Assembly: GCF_000299335.2 (NCBI RefSeq)
Contig: NZ_CP004387.1
Coordinates: forward strand, 1,488,001 to 1,552,000
Source of the DNA: Isoalcanivorax pacificus W11-5
GTDB taxonomy: Bacteria > Pseudomonadota > Gammaproteobacteria > Pseudomonadales > Alcanivoracaceae
Direction of reading: 5' to 3'
Length of the DNA stretch: 64,000 nucleotides
A model generated the notes under the pieces. It was not told where the DNA came from. It saw only the letters and a program-made list of their open reading frames with translations, and made no database searches. Position 1 is the first letter of the stretch. Every line of letters begins with the position of its first letter. Both the position numbers and the translations under genes were made by a program. This document shows, piece after piece, positions 58,021-64,000 of the stretch.

Positions 58021-58740
58021 ATGAGTATGTCTGGGACACCTTCTCCATTTGATAAGGATGCCCGTCCGAAAACCCTGACTGACCAGGCTTATATGATGCT
58101 GCGTGCCGACGTGATCGCCGGCCGGCTCAAGCCGGGGGCGAAACTGCGGGTAGAGCAGTTGCGCGGGCAGTACGAGGTGGGCGCCACACCCTTACGTGAG
58201 GCGCTGAGCCGGCTCAGTGCGGACGGGTTCGTGATTTCCGAGGGCCAGCGCGGCTTCCGCGTGGTGCCGATGAGCGTGGCGGATCTTCAGGACATCACCA
58301 ATGTGCGCATCCTGATCGAGACCGAGGCACTGCGGAACAGTCTGACCAATGGCAACGAAGCCTGGGAGGAACGGTTGGTGGCGGCGTATTACCGGCTGTC
58401 CAAGCTCGAAGCGGGCGAGGGCAACTACAGTGCCCGCGAGCGTGCCAACGAGGAATTCCACGCGGCCCTGCTGTCCGGCTGCAACTCGCCGCTGCTGTTG
58501 CGCATGCATCGCACCCTGTATGACCAGCACAAGCGCTACCGCAATATCTCGCTGATGACGGTCAACGTGCCGCGTGATGTGCATGAAGAGCACCGGGCGA
58601 TCTATGATGCGGCACTGGCACGCCGGATCGACGATGCCTGCGAGGCAACCCGGTTGCATGTGCTGCGCACCATGGAAGTCACGCTGGATGTCTTCCGCAA
58701 GGCAGAAGCCGAGGAGGCGAAGGCTGCCCGACAAGCCTGA
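58021..58740 (+). CDS. GntR-family regulator, FCD subfamily
   Basis: A 239-residue regulator. The winged helix (LTDQAYMMLRADVIAGRLKPGAKL..., LRGQYEVGATPLREALSRLSADGFV) is followed by an FCD domain (VRILIETEALRNSL, RERANEEFHAALL, EEHRAIYDAALARR). It lies upstream of the TRAP transporter and dioxygenase genes, same strand, with its own terminator; it probably represses them until the aromatic acid is present. Confidence 0.92.
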   Translation: MSMSGTPSPFDKDARPKTLTDQAYMMLRADVIAGRLKPGAKLRVEQLRGQYEVGATPLREALSRLSADGFVISEGQRGFRVVPMSVADLQDITNVRILIETEALRNSLTNGNEAWEERLVAAYYRLSKLEAGEGNYSARERANEEFHAALLSGCNSPLLLRMHRTLYDQHKRYRNISLMTVNVPRDVHEEHRAIYDAALARRIDDACEATRLHVLRTMEVTLDVFRKAEAEEAKAARQA

Positions 58741-58765
58741 GTGTTCCCTTTCGTAACACATCTGG

Positions 58766-58797
58766 GCCGGTGTGGTGTCGCACCGGCTCTTTGTTTT
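58766..58797 (+). terminator. Terminator after the GntR gene
   Basis: GCCGGTG (58766-58772) and CACCGGC (58781-58787) form a 7-bp stem followed by TCTTTGTTTT. Confidence 0.75.
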
Positions 58798-59102
58798 CAC
58801 CGCACAGCAACACATTCCCTTTCTGCCAGCGTCCCTTCGCCTCCCGCAATCGCTCAGTTTTCATGGGCTGCGGCCGATAGACCGAGGGTGGGCTGGACCG
58901 GGGAAGCTGGCTTTGCCTAAGATGGTGTGGTGAATGGTATCACTTAGCCATCATGCAGTACCGGCAAGGCCGGGATGCCCTGTCTTCAGTCCGTATTTCC
59001 CACTGTCTCCGCACGGAACGTCTTCAAGTGATCATGTTAACTGATTGATATTATTGGCAAAAAATAAGTTTATCCATTTTGACATGTAATATATATATTT
59101 CA

Positions 59103-59130
59103 TTGAAAAATCGGTAAGTCTTGCTATAGT
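59103..59130 (+). promoter_or_regulatory. Sigma-70-type promoter candidate of the TRAP-dioxygenase operon
   Basis: TTGAAA (59103-59108) and TATAGT (59125-59130) are 16 bases apart, about 80 bases before the binding-protein start. Another -35-like TTGACA lies at 59079-59084 in the same AT-rich stretch. Confidence 0.6.
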
Positions 59131-59166
59131 CAGTTCAACAGGGTCATCGGAGCGCTACCGGCGGCC

Positions 59167-59187
59167 CGGTATTTCAAAAAAATACCG
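59167..59187 (+). other. Leader hairpin before the TAXI gene
   Basis: CGGTATTT (59167-59174) and AAATACCG (59180-59187) form a perfect 8-bp stem with a 5-base loop, 23 bases before the start codon. It could stabilise the transcript or be an operator. Confidence 0.5.
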
Positions 59188-59210
59188 ACAACAAAACGGA
59201 GAAGATAATC

Positions 59211-60215
59211 ATGACTCTGAAGAAGCCACTACTGGCCGTTCTGTTTACTGCAGTCGCCACGACACTGTCCGGCATGGCGCAGGCGGATACGTTGCGCCTG
59301 CTCACAGCTCCCACCGGTTCCATTGTGCATACCACCGGGTCTGCCATTGCCAGCGTCATTTCCCAGAAAACCGATTACACCATGCTCGCCGCGCCGATGT
59401 CGGGCCCGCAAATCTATGTGCCGCAGGTCGACGCCGGTCGCGCGCAGTTCGCGCTGCTGAACGCGGCGGATGCGCATGAAGCCTTCCATGGTGGGGTCGG
59501 TTACCGCGAGGCGTATCGCAACCTGCGTCTGGCTGCGGTGGGCTTCACCAACGAACTGGGTGTGATCGTGCGTCGTGATTCGGATATCCGTACCGGTGCC
59601 GATCTCAAGGGCCGTCGCGTCAGTGGCGTGTTCTCTGCCCACAAGACCTGCGAACAGCTCGCCTCCGCCCAGATGGCCAACTTTGGCCTGGATTGGGACG
59701 ACGTGAACGTGGTGCCGGTGACTCACTCGCGCACGGCCGTGCAGGCGCTGGGCGAAGGTCGTGTCGAAGCCGCCATGTGCGTGCCGCTGGGCCAGGCCAT
59801 CGTGCAGGAAATCAATGCACAGACGCCGATCCGCTTCATCAGCATGAACAATGACGACGCTGCGGTGGCACGTACTCGTGCTGCGTTTCCTGCTGGTGAA
59901 CTGGCGGGCTACAAAGCGGGCGCTTCCGTTGGCCTGATTGATGACGCCTATGTCTGGAGCTACCCGTTCTACCTGGCCGTGAACAAAGATGTGCCAGCGG
60001 ATCAGGTGTACGCCGTGGTCAAGGCGATCAGCGACAACATCGTCGAACTGCGTGGCATCAGCGGTGTTTTCAATCGCTGGATTCCGGAAGGCATGGTGAA
60101 TGCCGACCTCAATCTGCCGGTCCATGAAGGTGCCAAGCGTTTCTATGACGAGAAGGGCCTGTGGAACGACAACATCGAGAAGGCGAATGCCACCCTGCTG
60201 GAGGCAGCGCGCTAA
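59211..60215 (+). CDS. TAXI-family TRAP transporter substrate-binding protein
   Basis: A 334-residue periplasmic binding protein with a signal peptide cleaved near GMAQAD. LRLLTAPTGSIVHTTGSAIASVI opens the TAXI-type fold, and QVDAGRAQFALLNAADAHEAF and VNKDVPADQVYAVVKAISDN are further landmarks. It delivers a carboxylate to the fused permease encoded next. The neighbouring Rieske dioxygenase suggests an aromatic acid. A strong ribosome site (CGGAGAAGATAATC) precedes it. Confidence 0.92.
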   Translation: MTLKKPLLAVLFTAVATTLSGMAQADTLRLLTAPTGSIVHTTGSAIASVISQKTDYTMLAAPMSGPQIYVPQVDAGRAQFALLNAADAHEAFHGGVGYREAYRNLRLAAVGFTNELGVIVRRDSDIRTGADLKGRRVSGVFSAHKTCEQLASAQMANFGLDWDDVNVVPVTHSRTAVQALGEGRVEAAMCVPLGQAIVQEINAQTPIRFISMNNDDAAVARTRAAFPAGELAGYKAGASVGLIDDAYVWSYPFYLAVNKDVPADQVYAVVKAISDNIVELRGISGVFNRWIPEGMVNADLNLPVHEGAKRFYDEKGLWNDNIEKANATLLEAAR

Positions 60216-60256
60216 GACGCGGCTGTTTCCTTTCTGCTGGCAAGAGGTAACGAATC

Positions 60257-62257
60257 GTGAAAAACGAAGCTATACAGCGCAAGGTGGATGAAGATACCGG
60301 TGCGGCCGGCATCCGCCTGCAGGGGGGCTGGCTGTATCTAGCGCAGGCTCTGCTGGCTGCCATTCCGGTGGTGGGTATCCTGTACGCCTTTAGTGTGCCG
60401 TCCTATTTTGGATACGCCATTTGGGGAGAGCAGGCCTCACTGGCGGTGCTTGGCCTGGCGCTGAGTGCCACATTCCTGATCAAGCCGGCGCGTGTGTCGT
60501 CGGCGAATATCGGGCGGCCGCCGGTGTTCGACATGCTGTGTGCGCTGCTTGGCTTCGGTCTGTGTCTGCAGACTGCGATTCGTTACGAATGGCTGGTGTC
60601 GATCGGCTTCCTCGGTTTTGACGCGGAGTATTACGTCAATCTCGTGGCAGCCGCTCTGACACTGCTGTTGATCCTGGAGGCGCTGCGACGCCTCACCGGC
60701 TGGGCCATGGTGATCCTGGTTGCCGTGTGCCTGGTGTATGCGCTGTTTGCCGGCGATGTACCGGGCGTGCTGCGTGGCCAGACGCCGGACGTGGATTTCC
60801 TGCTGGGTTACCTGCACCTGGATTCTTCCGGTGTGCTGGGCACGCCGCTGGCGGTGGTGGTGTCCACGGTGATTGCCTATGTATTGCTGGGTAATGCACT
60901 GTTCCGTCTTGGTGGCGGTCAGTTGTTTCTGGATTTGCCGCTGGCGGCCATGGGCCGTTACCGTGGTGGCCCGGCCAAGGCGTCGGTTGTGGCGTCCTCG
61001 CTGTTCGGGTCCATTTCCGGCAGTGCGGTGGCCAACGTGGCGACCACCGGGATCGTGACGATTCCGCTGATGAAAAAATGCGGTTATAAACCGCAACAGG
61101 CCGCCGCGATTGAAGCGGTGGCGTCCACCGGTGGCCAGTTGCTGCCGCCGATCATGGGGGCGGCCGCCTTTATCATGGCCGAATTCCTCGGTATTCCTTA
61201 CGCAGAAGTGGCGCTTGCTGCGCTGGTGCCTGCGATCCTGTTTTATCTCGCGCTGCTGGTACAGATTCACCTGCATGCGGCGCGCAATGGCATCCGTCCG
61301 ATGACCGCCGAAGAGCGTCCCGACGCGCTGCGCACATTGCGCCGCTACTGGCCATTCCTGGCGCCGGTACTGATGCTGTTCTTCCTGTTGTTTGCGCTGC
61401 GCTGGTCGCCTGAACAAGCTGCCTTCGCCAGCCTGCTGGCCACGCTGGTGGCCGCGAAAATGGTGGGCGAGCATTCGATTGGCTGGCGTTCGCTGGTGGA
61501 CATTCTCGGCGCCACCGGTCGCAGTCTGCTGGAAATCGTCGCCATCACGGCCGCCGCCGGCATCATCGTCGGGGTGCTGTCCCTGACGGGCCTGAGTTTC
61601 TCCCTCGGGCTGAGTATTGCCGATGCCGCCGGTTCGCTGCCGTTGATGTTGCTGCTGATTACTGCCGTGGCGGCCATCGTATTCGGCATGGGCATGCCGA
61701 CTACCGCAGTGTACGTATTGATGGCGACGCTGGTGGCCCCGGCCCTGGTGGCCGCCGGCTTCAACCCGCTCGCCAGCCACCTGTTCGTGCTGTACTTCGG
61801 TGTGCTGTCGATGATCACGCCGCCCGTGTGCCTGGCATCGTTTGCCGCAGCATCCATGGCCGGCGCACCGTTCATGCGCTCGGGCTGGGAGTCGATGCGT
61901 TTCGGCGCCGTGGCGTTCATCGTGCCGTTTGTGTTCGTCGCCTATCCGGCGCTGCTGTTGCAGGGTGACATGAGCGGCGAGCAATGGCTGCGCACCGGCA
62001 TTGCCTTTTTCACTGCGATGTTCGGCTTCCTGATGATCGCGGCCGCCATCGAAGCCTATCTGTTCCGCCCCCTCAAGCTTACCGGCCGGTTGTTCGCGGG
62101 TATCGCCGGGGTATTGCTGATGATTCCGGAAGATGGCGCCCTGACCCTGTTTGACAACATTCCCACCGACACCATCGGCATGCTGATGGCCTTTGTGATC
62201 GCTGCGGTCACCTGGTGGCAATCAAAAAACGCTAAAGCCTGTGCGCTAGGCCATTGA
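60257..62257 (+). CDS. TRAP transporter fused permease (DctQ-DctM)
   Basis: A 666-residue membrane protein. The first 200 residues are the four-helix small subunit and the rest is the 12-helix large subunit, with GSISGSAVANVATTGIVTIPLMKKCGYKPQQAAAIEAVASTGGQLLPPIMGAAAF as the most typical part. TAXI binding proteins usually pair with such fused permeases. It starts with GTG after AAGAGG. It uses the ion gradient for uptake of the ligand bound by the protein encoded upstream. Confidence 0.94.
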   Translation: MKNEAIQRKVDEDTGAAGIRLQGGWLYLAQALLAAIPVVGILYAFSVPSYFGYAIWGEQASLAVLGLALSATFLIKPARVSSANIGRPPVFDMLCALLGFGLCLQTAIRYEWLVSIGFLGFDAEYYVNLVAAALTLLLILEALRRLTGWAMVILVAVCLVYALFAGDVPGVLRGQTPDVDFLLGYLHLDSSGVLGTPLAVVVSTVIAYVLLGNALFRLGGGQLFLDLPLAAMGRYRGGPAKASVVASSLFGSISGSAVANVATTGIVTIPLMKKCGYKPQQAAAIEAVASTGGQLLPPIMGAAAFIMAEFLGIPYAEVALAALVPAILFYLALLVQIHLHAARNGIRPMTAEERPDALRTLRRYWPFLAPVLMLFFLLFALRWSPEQAAFASLLATLVAAKMVGEHSIGWRSLVDILGATGRSLLEIVAITAAAGIIVGVLSLTGLSFSLGLSIADAAGSLPLMLLLITAVAAIVFGMGMPTTAVYVLMATLVAPALVAAGFNPLASHLFVLYFGVLSMITPPVCLASFAAASMAGAPFMRSGWESMRFGAVAFIVPFVFVAYPALLLQGDMSGEQWLRTGIAFFTAMFGFLMIAAAIEAYLFRPLKLTGRLFAGIAGVLLMIPEDGALTLFDNIPTDTIGMLMAFVIAAVTWWQSKNAKACALGH

Positions 62258-62302
62258 TTCAACAGCGTGCAGGCAAAAGAACAGCTCTGGAGGAAAACGA
62301 AA

Positions 62303-63688
62303 ATGTCGCAAAGCAATACACACAAGATCAGTGTCCGGCAGGAGCTTGACGGGCCAGCCATGGAAGCACTGCGCGAACGCGCCGCACGTATGGTGGACAG
62401 CCGTATCAGTGAAGGTGTGTACCGGGTTGACCGCAGCATCTATACCGATGAAGAGCTGCACGAACTGGAAGTACAGAACATCTTCGAGAAAGACTGGGTG
62501 TTCCTGTGCCACGAAAGCCAGATCCCGAACCCGGGCGACTATTATTCCACCTTTATCGGCCGTCAGCCGGTACTGGTGATCCGCGATAAAGAAGGCGAGA
62601 TCAACGCCTTCATCAATGCCTGCGCTCACCGTGGCGCGTTGCTGACCGAACGCCGGCAGGGCAACGCCACCACGCTGCGCTGCCGTTTCCACGGCTGGTG
62701 CTTCAACACCCAGGGCAAGTGCGTGCGGGTCAAGAACGAGAAGACTGGCTGGCCGGATGGCTTTGACAAGTCTGCCATGGGCCTCAAGCACATCGGCCAG
62801 GTGGGCAGCTACCGTGGCTTCGTGTTCGGCAGCCTGGTGGCCGAGGTGCCGACGCTGGAAGAACATCTGGGCGAAGCAAAGATCTTCATGGACATGCTTG
62901 CCGACCAGTCGCCGCAAGGTATCGAAGTGATCGGTGGCCATTCTGACTATGTAATTCGCGGCAACTGGAAAATGCAGGCAGAAAACGGCGTTGACGGTTA
63001 CCACGTCAGCACCGTTCACCGTGTGTTTGCGTCCACCGTGGCGCAGCGCGAAGAGCGCAACGGCCGTGACGGCATGGCAAAAACCGAAGCGGGCCGTATT
63101 GCCGGCATCGTGCCGACCGGCTGTTACGACCTGGACGGCGGTCACATGCTGATCTGGGCCGAGCGGGCCACGCCGGAAGTCGGTCCGTTGTGGGAAGGCC
63201 GTGAGGAACTGCTGTCCCGCCTGCCAGAGGCGCAGGTGGACTGGATGGTCGGTCGCGGTCGCAACCTGCTGCTGTTCCCGAACGTGCTGTTGATGGACCA
63301 GCCGTCCACGCAGATTCGTGTGTTCCGTCCGCTGTCCGTGGATCGTACGCTGGTCACCGTGTACTGCATTGCGCCGAAAGGCGAGAGCCAGGAAGCGCGT
63401 ACCGCGCGGATTCGCAAGTTTGAGGATTTCTACATGGTGACCGGCATGGCCACGCCGGACGACCTGGCTGCCCTGGAAGATTGCCAGACCGGCGCACTGG
63501 GTGAAGCGTCCCGCTGGACCGAGGTCACCCGAGGTATCAGCAGCATGGTCAATGGCCCCGACGAGGGCGCCAAGAAAATCGGGTTGAATCCGGTCAGCAG
63601 CAATCACGACTGGGATTTCGAAACACTGTATTACAGCTTCTACCGCAAATGGTTGAAGCAGATGACGGGTAAAGGAGAAAACAGCTGA
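62303..63688 (+). CDS. Rieske non-haem iron dioxygenase, large (alpha) subunit, BenA-like
   Basis: A 461-residue oxygenase component. The Rieske cluster ligands are C107/H109 in CAHRG and C127/H130 in CRFHGW; the mononuclear iron site has NGVDGYHVSTVH with bridging D231 and H234, H239. Length and N-terminal layout fit the benzoate/anthranilate/toluate 1,2-dioxygenase group. It dihydroxylates an aromatic acid together with the beta subunit and a reductase. The start ATG follows CTGGAGGAAAACGAAA. The substrate is not proved. Confidence 0.92.
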   Translation: MSQSNTHKISVRQELDGPAMEALRERAARMVDSRISEGVYRVDRSIYTDEELHELEVQNIFEKDWVFLCHESQIPNPGDYYSTFIGRQPVLVIRDKEGEINAFINACAHRGALLTERRQGNATTLRCRFHGWCFNTQGKCVRVKNEKTGWPDGFDKSAMGLKHIGQVGSYRGFVFGSLVAEVPTLEEHLGEAKIFMDMLADQSPQGIEVIGGHSDYVIRGNWKMQAENGVDGYHVSTVHRVFASTVAQREERNGRDGMAKTEAGRIAGIVPTGCYDLDGGHMLIWAERATPEVGPLWEGREELLSRLPEAQVDWMVGRGRNLLLFPNVLLMDQPSTQIRVFRPLSVDRTLVTVYCIAPKGESQEARTARIRKFEDFYMVTGMATPDDLAALEDCQTGALGEASRWTEVTRGISSMVNGPDEGAKKIGLNPVSSNHDWDFETLYYSFYRKWLKQMTGKGENS

Positions 63689-64000
63689 TGACCGCCATGC
63701 TCAATGATCAATCCCTGCGGGTGATGGAAGTCAGCGAACTGCTGGCGCGCGAGGCCGATCACATCGATCGCCGCGAGTGGAAAGAATGGGTCGATATGTA
63801 CACCCCGGACGCAGTGTTCTGGATGCCGGCCTGGCGCAACGAAGATGAAACCACCCAGGACCCGATGCAGGAGATCAGCCTGATCTACCTGCCGGATCGC
63901 GGCATCGAGGACCGGGTGTTCCGTTTCAGCTCCGGTGATTCCTACGCCTCGACACCGCTGCCGACCACCAGCCACTGCGTCGGCAGTGTGCGCGTGCTGG
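63688..64000 (+). CDS. Aromatic-ring-hydroxylating dioxygenase, small (beta) subunit, partial
   Basis: The first 104 residues of a BenB-like subunit, cut by the window end. LLAREADHIDRREWKEWVDMYTPDAVFWMPAW is the typical opening of the cone-shaped NTF2-like fold. It starts one base inside the alpha-subunit stop, after AAAGGAGAAAACAGCTG. The electron-transfer reductase and later pathway genes should follow outside the window. Confidence 0.9.
   Translation, partial: MTAMLNDQSLRVMEVSELLAREADHIDRREWKEWVDMYTPDAVFWMPAWRNEDETTQDPMQEISLIYLPDRGIEDRVFRFSSGDSYASTPLPTTSHCVGSVRVL

Larger units (their letters stand above)
58741..59210. other. Regulatory gap before the TRAP genes
   Basis: This 470-base stretch carries a terminator (58766-58797), a possible operator GTGA-ATGGTA-TCAC (58930-58943), an AT-rich segment from about 59035 to 59130 with a promoter candidate, and a leader hairpin (59167-59187). 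No gene is seen. Confidence 0.65.

Noticed and set aside
58930-58943. GTGA-ATGGTA-TCAC as a firm GntR operator
   Set aside because: Arms are only four bases and the site lies 170 bases before the promoter candidate; kept only as a possibility within the gap entry.
60437-62221. 594-codon minus-strand frame inside the TRAP permease gene
   Set aside because: Composition is His/Gln/Arg-rich, as expected for the antisense of membrane-protein codons; no start site or family.
1-64000. tRNA, rRNA, CRISPR arrays, complete insertion sequences, prophage genes
   Set aside because: None could be seen on reading the window; no transposase, integrase or spaced direct-repeat array was recognised.

Overview
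The window is high-GC DNA with densely packed, often overlapping genes. It looks like a marine-type, hydrocarbon-degrading gammaproteobacterium. An AlkB alkane hydroxylase, a Baeyer-Villiger-type monooxygenase, fatty-acid handling genes, a DcaP-like porin, DnaE2/ImuA/ImuB, MnmC and Ccm genes would fit the Alcanivorax group. That placement is inference from gene content; there is no rRNA or other marker gene here. No tRNA, rRNA, CRISPR array or complete insertion sequence was seen.

Region 1 (2-14632) is a catabolic island for an acyl-CoA substrate. Two acyl-CoA synthetases and two tripartite-tricarboxylate-type (Bug) binding proteins flank a run of auxiliary beta-oxidation genes. These are a 2,4-dienoyl-CoA reductase-like SDR that lacks the SDR tyrosine, a crotonase with isomerase-type rather than hydratase-type residues, an MFE-2-like hydroxyacyl-CoA dehydrogenase, a DUF35/thiolase-like pair, an acyl-CoA dehydrogenase and an unassigned permease. 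A FadR-type GntR regulator, a hotdog thioesterase and a porin complete it. A 287-bp inverted-repeat element sits exactly in the stop codons shared by two convergent genes (11659-11945).

Region 2 (14823-18162) is an alkane-oxidation block: alkB, a TetR regulator and a Baeyer-Villiger-type monooxygenase, with two copies of an 18-bp palindrome between regulator and monooxygenase. Region 3 (18250-28040) is mostly housekeeping: YheU, MAPEG, MnmC, an AEC permease, lipoprotein and membrane genes, an Old Yellow Enzyme, an SDR and a PlpD-like patatin autotransporter.

Region 4 (28173-49360) is mixed. It holds a TumE/TumA-like toxin-antitoxin pair, a LuxR regulator, two glycine-rich lipoproteins, LexA-controlled dnaE2 and, 11 kb away, LexA-controlled imuA-imuB with a nearly identical operator. 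It also holds an HPP protein, a DUF2157/GDYXXLXY pair, pirin, AraC, a membrane fatty-acid/sterol hydroxylase overlapping a NYN-OST-HTH gene, a DUF6607 gene behind a Fur-like site, and a CYTH protein.

Region 5 (49492-57708) has a PanE-like/TetR/MFS/mini-protein operon, DUF4279, lipocalin, a ccmABCDE operon that stops before ccmF, and bfd-bfr with a clear Fur box. Region 6 (58021-64000) starts an aromatic-acid island: a GntR regulator, a TAXI-type TRAP binding protein, a fused TRAP permease and a two-subunit Rieske dioxygenase of the BenAB type, cut by the window end.
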